Below, piece by piece: positions 1-8,627 of a stretch of DNA of 34,651 bases. The position numbers and the translations under genes are program-made. Under the pieces are notes generated by a model. The model had not been told where the DNA came from and did not search any database. It saw nothing but the letters and a program-made list of their open reading frames with translations. The DNA comes from CAYLKS01 sp964384205 [NCBI: uncultured bacterium]. Its GTDB lineage: Bacteria > JAGOEH01. The stretch is from the NCBI GenBank assembly GCA_964384205.1, contig CAYLKS010000032.1, forward strand, positions 1-34,651, in the 5' to 3' direction. Position 1 is the first letter of the stretch. Every line of letters begins with the position of its first letter.

Positions 1-14
1 TTTTCTCTATAAAA

Positions 15-43
15 AAAATAACTAAAGATTTTTATATTGTCAA
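15..43 (-). promoter_or_regulatory. Possible leftward promoter for an off-window gene
   Basis: On the minus strand a perfect TTGACA (43-38) is followed after 17 bp by TATTTT (20-15). This spacing matches other promoters in the window. It would drive a divergent gene left of the window, which is not visible. Between it and the udp promoter (45-242) no gene is seen; that stretch holds a small ATTGATT/AATCAAT hairpin (129-146) and a repeated decamer (187-214). Confidence 0.4.
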
Positions 44-242
44 GTTTTAAAAAAAAAGGTATGGGATATTATACAAAATTGTTATTTTTATCAGATTATA
101 TAGTTTTTTATTTAATTTTTAGCGGTATATTGATTTTTGAATCAATGAAAATATCTAAGTTTGTTTTTTTAAAAAATATATTTTCTAAAGGATAAATAGT
201 AAATAAAGGATAAAAGATTCATTTTTTTATAAAATATAAAAC

Positions 243-270
243 TTGACAAATATTTTTTTTTAACTAATAT
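243..270 (+). promoter_or_regulatory. Promoter of the udp-diguanylate cyclase operon
   Basis: TTGACA (243-248), a 16-bp spacer and TAATAT (265-270); an overlapping TATAAT sits at 268-273 with 19-bp spacing. The likely transcript start is about 25-30 nt before the udp ATG, and AAGGAG lies at 294-299. Confidence 0.7.
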
Positions 271-304
271 AATAATAGTAAATAGAAGAAAAAAAGGAGA
301 ACAA

Positions 305-1075
305 ATGTCTTATTATGCATATCATTTAGCATTAAATGAAGAGGATGTTAAAAATACAAAAATTGCTATATTGCCAGGAGACCCGTGGAGGGTTAATAAA
401 ATAGCGGAGATACTGGATAATAATTTTAAAGAGTTGGAATTCCACCGAGAATACAAGTCTGCTTTATGTAATGTCGGAGGAGTTAATGTATTAGTTATAT
501 CAACAGGCATTGGAGGGCCATCGGTTTCTATAGCAATGGAGGAACTTGCAAGATTAGGTATAAAAATTTTTATAAGAGTAGGCACTACAGGAGCTATTCA
601 GGAATATATAAATAATGGGGATTTCATTGTATCAACTGCAGCTGTAAGGTTAGATGGGGCTTCTACTCATTATGCGCCATTAGAATATCCAGCAGTAGCT
701 GATTGGAATATTGTTAATATTTTATATAATGCAGCTAAGAAATTAAATTATAGGGTTTTTACCGGGATAACAGCTTCATCAGATACTTTTTATCCGGGGC
801 AGGAGCGATATGATACATTTAAGGGATATGTCATCAGGAAATTTCAAAAATCTATGAATGAATGGCGTAATTTGAATGTTTTGAATTTTGAGATGGAATC
901 TGCAACAATGTTTACTATTGCCAATGTATTTGGGGTGCATGCTGGCACCGTTTGCGGAGTTATTGCAAAGCGTACAGACAAAGAAGAGGTAGATATGGGG
1001 ATTATTGATGAAGTAGAGTTAAAATTGGCAAATATTATAAAAGAATCCATTCCAGATTTGAGGCATTTATTATGA
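305..1075 (+). CDS. udp: Uridine phosphorylase
   Basis: Cytoplasmic nucleoside phosphorylase of the NP-I family. It splits uridine with phosphate into uracil and ribose-1-phosphate in pyrimidine salvage. The 256-aa length is close to the E. coli enzyme (253 aa) and the sequence aligns by eye along its whole length. Phosphate-site residues match: GDPxR at 25-29, R48, R91 and T94 in RVGTTGAIQ. The uridine-binding stretches TASSDTFYPGQERYDTF and FEMESATMF (E/M/E) are intact. The start is fixed by AAGGAG four to five bases upstream and a TTGACA promoter. Its TGA overlaps the ATG of the next gene (ATGA), so the diguanylate cyclase is probably translationally coupled. Substrate choice (uridine over other nucleosides) rests on family similarity. 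Confidence 0.95.
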   Translation: MSYYAYHLALNEEDVKNTKIAILPGDPWRVNKIAEILDNNFKELEFHREYKSALCNVGGVNVLVISTGIGGPSVSIAMEELARLGIKIFIRVGTTGAIQEYINNGDFIVSTAAVRLDGASTHYAPLEYPAVADWNIVNILYNAAKKLNYRVFTGITASSDTFYPGQERYDTFKGYVIRKFQKSMNEWRNLNVLNFEMESATMFTIANVFGVHAGTVCGVIAKRTDKEEVDMGIIDEVELKLANIIKESIPDLRHLL

Positions 1076-3231
1076 AAATTTCAAAAGTTATTTGTGCTGT
1101 TAATAATAATATTTATAGCTTATTGGTGAAAAAGTTTCCTCAGATAGTTTTTGTTAATTATACCTATGAATATCAGATTATCAATGCTGTGATAGTAGGA
1201 GAATTTGATGTTTTTATATATCAAAAATCGGTATTAATGGGGAAGATTAGTGAAAAATCTTTATTAATGACTGTTAAAGGGCATAAAGATATTTATATTA
1301 TAAAATTGCTTGAGGATGACAAAGATAGAGATATAGATTTTGATAGAACAGTTCTTTTTTATATTGATTTTAGTGTAAACTCTAATTCAATTGAAAAGGT
1401 TTTTGATATTATTGGTAAAGAAGTAAAGGTTGTTTCTTTTAATAAACAGAAAAAAAGAGTTAAAAAGAAAATTTTATTGGGGGAGAGAGATGAAAGTTAT
1501 AAGAATTTGATAAAAACTATTTTTCGGGATACTTATGATGTTATAGTATTAGAAGATGGTAATAAGATAGTAGAGTTTACATTAAAAGAGCGACCTGATT
1601 TGGTTATATTATCTCTTGAACTGGGGGATTTAGATGCTTTTACTGTGGCTAATTTGATCAGGTATCATGCCAGGACTAAAGAGATTCCTATTATTTTATT
1701 TACAGAAGTTGTTGATCATAATCAAAAACGGCTTGCTCTTGAATCTGGAATAACCGATATTTTTAGTAAATTTGATTCTCCAGAGAATTTAGTTAAAAGA
1801 ATTGATGAACTTTTGACTGAAATTATAAATACTGATAAAAAAATTTTAATTATAGAAGATTCTAATAGTTTGGCTCATTATTTGAAATATTATTTGAAAA
1901 AGAATAATTTTTATGTTGAAATTGCATATAATGGTTTCGAAGGACTGCAGAAAGCTTATTCTATTAATCCTAATTTGATTTTATTGGATTTAGAGATGCC
2001 TATATTAAATGGTTTTCAATTCATTCGTATAGCTCGTGATGATCAAATACTTAAAGATATTCCCATTATTGTAATGAGTGGCATATGGAAGAATAAGGCG
2101 ACAGGATTTTATTTAAAAGAGCTTGGCATTAGAGATTTTTTAGTTAAACCTATTAATGAAGAGCTTTTATTGAATATAATAGAGAAACACTTAAAATTTA
2201 GACAGAATAAAAATAAAAAGAGTAAATATTTTACAGTACTTGAAATTATGTTGAAGATTAATAATATAATGGAAAGAACATTGTTTCAATTATTTTATAT
2301 AGATAAAATTAGAGATGTTGGAATATATATATATAATTTAAAGGAGTTTTTTGAAAAATTAGCTTATTTATTAAATAATATATTAATTATAGAGAGTGGA
2401 TTTTTTTATTTAAATCTGGGATATAGAGAAGTTGTTGCTTTTTTTATGAAAGATCATTCTCAAAAACGAGACCTTTTGCAGATATTAAATAAAGATTTTT
2501 ATATTTCTCATAATTCAGAAATTATTGAGTATTTATTGCCAGATGATGAAAATATTAAATTTGATAATATTAGGGAAGCAAAAAAAGAAGAGAAAAGAGT
2601 AGACTTTTTTGATAATGAGAACAATTTAGTTGGAACTTTATTTGTTAGTGGAAATTTTACTCAATTTGATGATATGCTATTTGATTATATTCGAGAATAT
2701 TTAAATATTTATATTAAATCTATAATTTTGATTGAAAAAGTGCAGAGTTTGAGCCTTTTAGATTACTTGACCCGTATTTATAATAAGCGTTTTTTTGATA
2801 ATGAATTATCAAGAGTAATAGAATATTATAAAAGATATAATGATACCTTTTCTTTAATAATGTTTGATATTGATCATTTTAAGAAAGTAAATGATGTTTA
2901 TGGACATTATATTGGGGATTATGTTTTAAAGACTTTGGCGGGTGAGATAAAAAAGATTATAAGAATAGAGGATATTTTTTGTAGAGTTGGAGGTGAGGAA
3001 TTTATTATTATTTTACCAAAAACAGGTTTGAATTCAGCAGCGATAATGGCAGAAAAGATTAGAGTTTTAGTTGAAAATTTAAAGTGGGATTTTACTGAAG
3101 ATAAAATAACAATTAGTTTGGGAGTGACCGAAGTTAAAAGGGGAGATACAGAAGATATTATTTATAAACGGGTTGATGAAGCCCTTTATAATGCTAAGAA
3201 AAACGGAAGAAATCAGGTTCAGACTTTATAA
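1072..3231 (+). CDS. Multi-receiver response regulator diguanylate cyclase
   Basis: A 719-aa cytoplasmic signalling protein predicted to make cyclic di-GMP. Residues about 1-115 look like a strongly degenerate receiver fold (my inference from strand/helix pattern). Residues 134-248 form a second receiver whose phospho-acceptor Asp is Ser181 (ILSLELGD). Residues 257-373 form a complete receiver with E262/D263, D306, S336 and K359. A linker at about 390-560, possibly GAF-like, joins a C-terminal GGDEF domain. That domain has the GGEEF signature at 640-644 and an RxxD product-inhibition site (R631-D634) five residues upstream, so it should be active and feedback-regulated. The start codon overlaps the udp stop (ATGA). 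The 3' end overlaps the convergent transporter gene by 38 bp. It resembles PleD (tandem receivers plus GGDEF) but has an extra N-terminal module. No partner histidine kinase is in view. Confidence 0.9.
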   Translation: MKISKVICAVNNNIYSLLVKKFPQIVFVNYTYEYQIINAVIVGEFDVFIYQKSVLMGKISEKSLLMTVKGHKDIYIIKLLEDDKDRDIDFDRTVLFYIDFSVNSNSIEKVFDIIGKEVKVVSFNKQKKRVKKKILLGERDESYKNLIKTIFRDTYDVIVLEDGNKIVEFTLKERPDLVILSLELGDLDAFTVANLIRYHARTKEIPIILFTEVVDHNQKRLALESGITDIFSKFDSPENLVKRIDELLTEIINTDKKILIIEDSNSLAHYLKYYLKKNNFYVEIAYNGFEGLQKAYSINPNLILLDLEMPILNGFQFIRIARDDQILKDIPIIVMSGIWKNKATGFYLKELGIRDFLVKPINEELLLNIIEKHLKFRQNKNKKSKYFTVLEIMLKINNIMERTLFQLFYIDKIRDVGIYIYNLKEFFEKLAYLLNNILIIESGFFYLNLGYREVVAFFMKDHSQKRDLLQILNKDFYISHNSEIIEYLLPDDENIKFDNIREAKKEEKRVDFFDNENNLVGTLFVSGNFTQFDDMLFDYIREYLNIYIKSIILIEKVQSLSLLDYLTRIYNKRFFDNELSRVIEYYKRYNDTFSLIMFDIDHFKKVNDVYGHYIGDYVLKTLAGEIKKIIRIEDIFCRVGGEEFIIILPKTGLNSAAIMAEKIRVLVENLKWDFTEDKITISLGVTEVKRGDTEDIIYKRVDEALYNAKKNGRNQVQTL

Positions 3232-4114
3232 ATAGTTTTTTTAAATTTTTTATTTGTTCAAAAAATACACCGGAAATAACCAATATCATTCCTATAATTT
3301 TTTGCAGATTGAATTGTTCATCTAAAATAAAGTATGAAGCTATTGCAGTAAAAATAGGGATAAGGTTTGTCATGAGGCTTGAAAGATTCATTCCAATTTC
3401 TCTTATTGATAATGTATAAAAAACAAATGATAATGAGGAAGCTAAAAATGATAGACAAATTATGCTTAGAATAACATTGGTTTTCGGTTGTATGTGAATA
3501 AATGTTTTAATTTCAAAAATTAAAAATAGAGGTAAAAAATAAAGAGTACCAAAAAGATTTTGATATTTTAATATGGTTAGTGGATTGTATTTATGAGATA
3601 ATTTTTTTACAATTACAGCATAACCCATTGTAGAGAGAACCGCTAAAAACATTAGCATTATACCTTTTGATGAGTATCGAAGCATCAAATTTTTTTTGAA
3701 TATTATAAGACTTAGTCCAAATAAAGACATCATTAGCCCTATAATTATACTCTTTGTTAATTTTTCTTTGTAGAAAAGATAAGAAAATATGGGGGTAATA
3801 ACAGGTATTGTGGCAATTATTATAGATGCAACTGCTGAAGATAGGTATTGGATCCCAAAATTTTCTCCTAAAAAATAGAGGAAAGGTTCAAAAAATGCTA
3901 ATCCCATAAAAAAATATAAGTCATTATTTTTAATTAATAAAGGATTTTTTAAAATAGCATCTATTATAAAAAGTATAGGGAATGACAAAAGTAATCTTAT
4001 GAATATTAATGATATGGGAGAATATGTATTAAGAGCTATTTTGGTCCATACAAAAGACATTCCCCAGAAAAACATAGCCAATGTATTTAGAAAATATATT
4101 AATTTTTTATTCAT
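3194..4114 (-). CDS. EamA/DMT-family membrane transporter
   Basis: A 306-aa polytopic membrane protein with about ten hydrophobic segments arranged as two EamA repeats. Each repeat ends in the family hallmark: a short acidic loop (FYKEKLTKS near 113; ILDEQFNLQ near 262) followed by a glycine-rich helix. The N-terminus (MFFWGMSFVWTKIAL) is typical of inner-membrane drug/metabolite exporters. The substrate cannot be told from sequence; relatives export amino acids or other metabolites. It follows pta on the same strand after about 58 bp containing a hairpin. No strong ribosome binding site is visible before the ATG. Its last 13 codons overlap the convergent diguanylate cyclase, leaving no room for a terminator. 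Confidence 0.85.
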   Translation of the reverse strand: MNKKLIYFLNTLAMFFWGMSFVWTKIALNTYSPISLIFIRLLLSFPILFIIDAILKNPLLIKNNDLYFFMGLAFFEPFLYFLGENFGIQYLSSAVASIIIATIPVITPIFSYLFYKEKLTKSIIIGLMMSLFGLSLIIFKKNLMLRYSSKGIMLMFLAVLSTMGYAVIVKKLSHKYNPLTILKYQNLFGTLYFLPLFLIFEIKTFIHIQPKTNVILSIICLSFLASSLSFVFYTLSIREIGMNLSSLMTNLIPIFTAIASYFILDEQFNLQKIIGMILVISGVFFEQIKNLKKLFIKSEPDFFRFS

Positions 4115-4128
4115 ATTTATTTAATATA

Positions 4129-4160
4129 GAGATATAGCCTATATGAGGCGGCTATATCTC
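4129..4160 (-). terminator. Hairpin between pta and the EamA gene
   Basis: An 11-bp perfect inverted repeat (GAGATATAGCC at 4129-4139 against 4150-4160) with a 10-nt loop lies just after the pta stop. No clear T-tract follows in the minus direction, so it may be a weak terminator or an RNA-processing/stabilising hairpin within a pta-EamA transcript. Confidence 0.5.
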
Positions 4161-4172
4161 CGGTTTTATTTA

Positions 4173-5171
4173 CTAATTATCTTGAGCTTGTACAGCAGTT
4201 ACTGTAACTACATTGACAATATCGTCAATACTACATCCACGGGATAAATCATTTACTGGTTTATTCATACCTTGTAAAAATGGCCCAATTGCTTCTGCTC
4301 CAGCTAATCTTTGTACTAATTTATATCCAATATTACCGGATTGTAAATCAGGGAAGATTAAAGTATTGGCTTTTCCTGCAACAGGGCTTCCTGGGGCCTT
4401 TTTTTCACCTACTTTTGTAATTAATGCAGCATCTGCTTGAAGTTCTCCATCTATTAATAAATCAGGAGCTTTTTCTTTACAAATTTGTGTTGCTTTCTGG
4501 ACTTTTTCTACTAAAGGATGTTGAGCACTACCTTTTGTTGAAAATGATAATAGAGCTACACGAGGTTCTATATCGCATAGTATTTTTGCGGTATTTGCAG
4601 TACTTATTGCAATTTCTGCGAGCTGTTCAGCTGTAGGGTCTGGATTAACTGCACAATCAGCAAAAACGAATAGTCCATTTTCTCCGAGATTGCAGTTTGG
4701 AACAATCATAATAAAAGCGCTTGATACAATGCTTGTGCCGGGTTTTGTTTTGATTATTTGAAGTGCAGGTCTTATTGTGTTTGCTGTAGAATGTTCTGCA
4801 CCTGATACTAAACCGTCAGCATCGCCGAGATGTACCATCATTGTACCGAAATAAACAGTATCTTGTATAGTTTTTCTTGCTTCTTCCTGGGTTATACCTT
4901 TGGCTTTTCTTAAATTATAGAACTCCTCCGAATATTTATCCAATAGGTCACTTTCTTTTGGATTGATTAATTTTGCTTTGCTTATATCAACTCCATATTG
5001 TTCTGCTTTCTTTTTTATATTTTCTATATTTCCCAATAGAACAAGATTTGCTAATTGTTCTTTTAATATTATTCCGCTTGCTTTAATAGTTCTTTCTTCT
5101 TCTCCTTCTGGCAATACGATTGTTTTAGGAATTTTTTTTGCTTTTTCTTTGAATTTTTGAATTAAATCCAT
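4173..5171 (-). CDS. pta: Phosphate acetyltransferase
   Basis: Phosphotransacetylase converts acetyl-CoA and phosphate to acetyl phosphate and CoA, normally paired with acetate kinase in acetate production or assimilation. The 332-aa length fits the short single-domain form, as in Methanosarcina or Bacillus, rather than the ~700-aa enterobacterial form. Recognisable blocks are TIVLPEGEEERTIKA near the N-terminus, SGAEHSTANTIRPALQ, FADCAVNPDPTAEQLAEIA, LIFPDLQSGNIGYKLVQRL and the C-terminal NDLSRGCS, where S310/R311 correspond to the catalytic Ser-Arg pair of the family. GGAG sits 8-12 nt before the ATG and a minus-strand TTGACA promoter lies just upstream. No ackA is in the window. Confidence 0.95.
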   Translation of the reverse strand: MDLIQKFKEKAKKIPKTIVLPEGEEERTIKASGIILKEQLANLVLLGNIENIKKKAEQYGVDISKAKLINPKESDLLDKYSEEFYNLRKAKGITQEEARKTIQDTVYFGTMMVHLGDADGLVSGAEHSTANTIRPALQIIKTKPGTSIVSSAFIMIVPNCNLGENGLFVFADCAVNPDPTAEQLAEIAISTANTAKILCDIEPRVALLSFSTKGSAQHPLVEKVQKATQICKEKAPDLLIDGELQADAALITKVGEKKAPGSPVAGKANTLIFPDLQSGNIGYKLVQRLAGAEAIGPFLQGMNKPVNDLSRGCSIDDIVNVVTVTAVQAQDN

Positions 5172-5195
5172 ATTTATTACTCCTTTTTTGCTTAT

Positions 5196-5223
5196 AATAT
5201 AAAAAAATAGAGACTTTTGTCAA
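5196..5223 (-). promoter_or_regulatory. pta promoter
   Basis: Minus-strand TTGACA (5223-5218), a 16-bp spacer and TATATT (5201-5196), with TATTAT overlapping. The transcript would start about 15-20 nt before the pta ATG and include its GGAG site. Confidence 0.7.
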
Positions 5224-5344
5224 CAGAAAGTAATGCTTTTTATACTAAAAAGTTATTTTATAATTAAACTAGGAAATAGGAGAATAGAATGTGCATTATA
5301 TAAATAAAATAGTTATAATTGATTAATCTATTATTAATTTTGTG

Positions 5345-5377
5345 TTGACATAAATTTGATTTATTTGTATTTATAAC
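5345..5377 (+). promoter_or_regulatory. Promoter of the S8 protease-alaX unit
   Basis: TTGACA at 5345-5350. The -10 choice is less clear: TATTTA (5368-5373, 17-bp spacer) or TATAAC (5372-5377, 21-bp spacer). AGGGAG at about 5385-5390 is the ribosome binding site for the ATG at 5398. Confidence 0.55.
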
Positions 5378-5397
5378 AAAAATTAGGGAGATTTTAT

Positions 5398-7281
5398 ATG
5401 AAAAAAGTTTTATTGGTAATTATTTTTTTAGTTAATTTTTTAAATTTTGCTTATGGCAAAAGATATTGGATTTTTTTTAAAGATAAAGGGGATGTAAATA
5501 ATAATAGATTGTTGAAAATAGAGAAAAGTTTGCCTGATTATCAACTCAAATGGAGACAAAGATTTAAAAAGGGAAGTTTAGCGGATTGGTATGATATTCC
5601 TGTTAATGAAGAATATATAAATAAAATTCGTCCATATATCAAAGATGTTAGATGGAAGATTAAAATATTAAATGCAATTTCTGTTGAACTTGACACTTCA
5701 AATATTGAGAAAATAAAATCATTTGATTTTGTAAAAGAAGTAAAACCTGTGGCAATATTTTATAGAAAACGCCCGGAAATATTGCCTAAAGAAGAGAATA
5801 AAATATCGGACTATATGACACAGCTTAGACAGATTAAAGTTGATGCTTTGCATGAAATGGGATATCATGGGGAAGGAGTAAGAATAGGGGTATTGGATAC
5901 TGGATTTAGATTAATGAATCATGCTTTTGATAGTATTAAAATTATAGCGAAATATGATTTTGTAAATAAAGATACAGTTGTTGAAAATGAAACAGGACAA
6001 GATGTTTATGGCCAGGATAATCATGGCTCCTGTGTATTATCGATAATAGGAGGGTATTATAAAAATAAATTAGTAGGCCCCGCTTATAAAGCAGAGTTTT
6101 TACTGGGTAAAACAGAGATGTTAGATAAAGAGGAACAAATTGAAGAAGATAATTATGTTGCAGGGTTACAATGGTGTGTTGACAGCGGAGCTATGGTGAT
6201 ATCAACTTCATTAGGGTATATTGATTGGTATAAATATAGTGATTTAGATGGGAATACCTCTATAACTGCAAAAGCTGTTAACATAATTGCGCAGGAGCGA
6301 GATGTATTGGTTGTAACTGCAATGGGAAATGAAGGTTCAAATAAAGAGGGGACATTGATAACGCCAGCAGATGCTTTTTATTGCATTGCTGTTGGTGCTG
6401 TTGATGAATATGGTAATTTAGCACCTTTTAGCTCAACAGGACCTACTGCTGATGGTAGGATCAAGCCGGATATACTGGCTATGGGTGTTTTAACCTATCA
6501 TGTTTCACCTTATTCAGAGAATTTAATAGAACGTGGCAATGGTACAAGTTTTGCCACTCCTCTTGTTGGTGGTGCTTGCGCTTTGATACGGCAGATTAGG
6601 CCAGAACTTACAGTTAGTCAGATTATAGATATTGTACATACAACCGGAAGCAGAGCTGATAATCCAGATAATTACTACGGATATGGAATTATGAATGCTT
6701 TTAAGGCGGCTATAGCAAAATATTCAATTATTGAAGGGTATGTCAAAAATAAAAGAGGTTTACCAATACCAGGGGTATTTGTTTATTTATATAAAGATAT
6801 GGATTTTGAAGATATGTGTAATACAGATAAAAATGGGTATTTTTCTTTTAATAAGAAAGTTGCTGATGGATATTCTCTTGTTTTTCATATTGATGGCTAT
6901 AAAGATACCATGATATATCTCACAGGAGTTGATACTTCTAAGATTAATATTGTATTACCTGAATATGATGATAATAATCTGGTTTTATATCCAAATCCTG
7001 CTGAATCTTATTTCAAAATTAGATGTAAGAGCGATATTGAAAAGATAAAAGTTTATATTTATACAATAGATGGCAAGTTAATTTTTTCTAATGAATATAT
7101 AAGAGAAATTGACTTTAGCCACCCTTGTTTTATTTTTGGACAATATAATGAAGTTCCTTCCAATATTGATTTTTTTAGTAAAAAAGATTTTGAATCTTTT
7201 GATAAATTGCAATCAGGTATTTATATTGTAAAAGTTAAAGCAGACAATATAAGCAAAATTTTTAAAGTTATAAAAAAGTAG
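5398..7281 (+). CDS. Secreted subtilisin-like (S8) protease with T9SS sorting domain
   Basis: A 627-aa exported serine endopeptidase. A Sec signal peptide (about residues 1-20, KKVLLVIIFLVNFLNFAYG) is followed by a pro-like region. The S8 catalytic domain (about 155-440) has Asp167 in VLDTGF, His209 in DNHGSC, oxyanion Asn311 in GNEGS and Ser384 in GNGTSFATP. Residues about 445-520 resemble a carboxypeptidase-regulatory-like beta-sandwich (IIEGYVKNKRGLPIPGVFV). The last ~100 residues carry a type-A T9SS sorting domain (LVLYPNPAESYFKI, then LQSGIYIVKVKADN...KVIKK), so the protein is probably released or surface-attached through the SprA translocon. About 30 extra residues inside the sorting domain (565-600) are unusual. 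The alaX gene follows six bases after the stop, so the two are probably cotranscribed. Confidence 0.92.
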   Translation: MKKVLLVIIFLVNFLNFAYGKRYWIFFKDKGDVNNNRLLKIEKSLPDYQLKWRQRFKKGSLADWYDIPVNEEYINKIRPYIKDVRWKIKILNAISVELDTSNIEKIKSFDFVKEVKPVAIFYRKRPEILPKEENKISDYMTQLRQIKVDALHEMGYHGEGVRIGVLDTGFRLMNHAFDSIKIIAKYDFVNKDTVVENETGQDVYGQDNHGSCVLSIIGGYYKNKLVGPAYKAEFLLGKTEMLDKEEQIEEDNYVAGLQWCVDSGAMVISTSLGYIDWYKYSDLDGNTSITAKAVNIIAQERDVLVVTAMGNEGSNKEGTLITPADAFYCIAVGAVDEYGNLAPFSSTGPTADGRIKPDILAMGVLTYHVSPYSENLIERGNGTSFATPLVGGACALIRQIRPELTVSQIIDIVHTTGSRADNPDNYYGYGIMNAFKAAIAKYSIIEGYVKNKRGLPIPGVFVYLYKDMDFEDMCNTDKNGYFSFNKKVADGYSLVFHIDGYKDTMIYLTGVDTSKINIVLPEYDDNNLVLYPNPAESYFKIRCKSDIEKIKVYIYTIDGKLIFSNEYIREIDFSHPCFIFGQYNEVPSNIDFFSKKDFESFDKLQSGIYIVKVKADNISKIFKVIKK

Positions 7282-7287
7282 GGGAGT

Positions 7288-8460
7288 ATGGCTGAAATTT
7301 TATATTTTGAAAATCCTTATAAGACAGAATTTGAAGCAAAAATAGTTGCTAAAAAAGAATTGAAAGAAGGACTCATTGGATATTATCTTGATAAAACATA
7401 TTTTTTTGCTGAAAGTGGGGGACAGTTATCAGATAAAGGTTATATCAATGAGTTTGAAGTTATAAAATTAATTAAAGAAGAGAATAATATTTTGCATTGT
7501 ATTAGAGGGGAATTAAACATTGGTGATGAAGTAAAATGTGTAATTGATAAAGATACAAGGTTAGATTATTCTATTCAGCATACAGCTCAGCATTTGTTAT
7601 CTGCAGTTTTAGAGGATAGATATAATGCTCCAACTCTATCTTTCCATATGTCAGAAGAGTATTCTACTATTGATATTAAAATAGATAAAATTAATTCAGA
7701 TGTTATTTATGAGTTAGAAAATATTTGTAATAATATTATTTTTTCTGCAGTAGAGGTTAAGACTTTCTGGATTTCTCCTGATGAAATGGATAGATATAAG
7801 TTCAGAAAAATTGGTAAATTTGTTGATAAGATAAGGGTAGTTCAAATTGAGGGTATTGATATTTCAATGTGTGCTGGAACACATGTTAAAAGAACCAATG
7901 AAATTGGATATATTAAAATAAAATTTTTTGAAAAAATTAAAGGTGGATTGATTCGGTTATATTTTATTGCAGGCAATAGAGTTATAAGAGATTATTTTGA
8001 AGTTAATAATATTATTAATTATTTTAGGAGAGTATTAAGTTCGACTCAAAAAGATTTAACAGAGCGAATTGATTTATTTTTAAATTCAAGAGTACAACTT
8101 GAAAAAGAATTGCAAAAAACACAAAAGATGTTAATTCAAGAAAAATTATTGCATATAGAAAAAGATGATAAAATTTATATTGATTTTACTGAGGGACTTG
8201 ATAAGAAATTATTAAGTTTTTATGCTGGTGAAATTATTAAAATAGGTAAAGATTTGGTATTATTATATGATAAATTTTATAAGATTTTAAAGATTCAGCA
8301 GAGCAATGAGCAGAAATTTGATATAAAAAATTATTTTGATGAGATTAAAAAAGAGAAAAATCTTAAAGGAGGAGGGAATAATATAACTTACCTCCTTGAT
8401 GGTATTGATGTAACACCTGAAGAAATAAATTTATTTTTAAAAAATATGGTTAAAAATTAG
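7288..8460 (+). CDS. alaX: AlaX-type alanyl-tRNA editing hydrolase
   Basis: A free-standing trans-editing enzyme related to the AlaRS editing domain; it hydrolyses mischarged Ser- or Gly-tRNA(Ala). The 390-aa length fits the long AlaX class. The N-terminal beta-barrel has the ESGGQ substrate loop (42-46). The zinc-dependent editing core has HTAQH (H98, H102) and CAGTH (C195, H199), the four expected metal ligands. The C-terminal part is helical and ends in a DHHA1-like region with a GGG motif (361-363). The aminoacylation domain of AlaRS is absent, so this is not alaS. GGGGAG overlaps the upstream stop codon and serves as ribosome binding site, consistent with coupling to the protease gene. 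Confidence 0.9.
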   Translation: MAEILYFENPYKTEFEAKIVAKKELKEGLIGYYLDKTYFFAESGGQLSDKGYINEFEVIKLIKEENNILHCIRGELNIGDEVKCVIDKDTRLDYSIQHTAQHLLSAVLEDRYNAPTLSFHMSEEYSTIDIKIDKINSDVIYELENICNNIIFSAVEVKTFWISPDEMDRYKFRKIGKFVDKIRVVQIEGIDISMCAGTHVKRTNEIGYIKIKFFEKIKGGLIRLYFIAGNRVIRDYFEVNNIINYFRRVLSSTQKDLTERIDLFLNSRVQLEKELQKTQKMLIQEKLLHIEKDDKIYIDFTEGLDKKLLSFYAGEIIKIGKDLVLLYDKFYKILKIQQSNEQKFDIKNYFDEIKKEKNLKGGGNNITYLLDGIDVTPEEINLFLKNMVKN

Positions 8461-8468
8461 ATTTTCAC

Positions 8469-8495
8469 TTGAATTTTTTTTCAATATTGTATAAT
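8469..8495 (+). promoter_or_regulatory. Probable sprA promoter
   Basis: TATAAT at 8490-8495 is perfect; the upstream TTGAAT (8469-8474) has a short 15-bp spacer. It lies immediately after the alaX stop and would give a leader of about 95 nt before the sprA ATG. Confidence 0.45.
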
Positions 8496-8501
8496 ATTAA
8501 T

Positions 8502-8627
8502 TTTAAAAAAGGAGACTTTATAGCTACCAGAAAGTTCGCATGGAGTTTTATTAGTAGAAGATGATGAAAAAACAAAAGGTTTCTGGTTTTGAAATATGAA
8601 AGTTTATAAAATAATTTTTCTGGTAGC
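8502..8627 (+). promoter_or_regulatory. sprA leader with competing inverted repeats
   Basis: A strong AAGGAG (8509-8514) has no start codon at normal distance. GCTACCAGAAA (8523-8533) can pair with TTTCTGGT (8580-8587) before the ATG, or over its full 11 bases with TTTCTGGTAGC (8617-8627) inside the first sprA codons. The pairings are mutually exclusive. The ATG at 8596 itself has no good ribosome binding site; the nearest is AAAGG, 16 nt away. Translational control is an inference. Confidence 0.4.
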
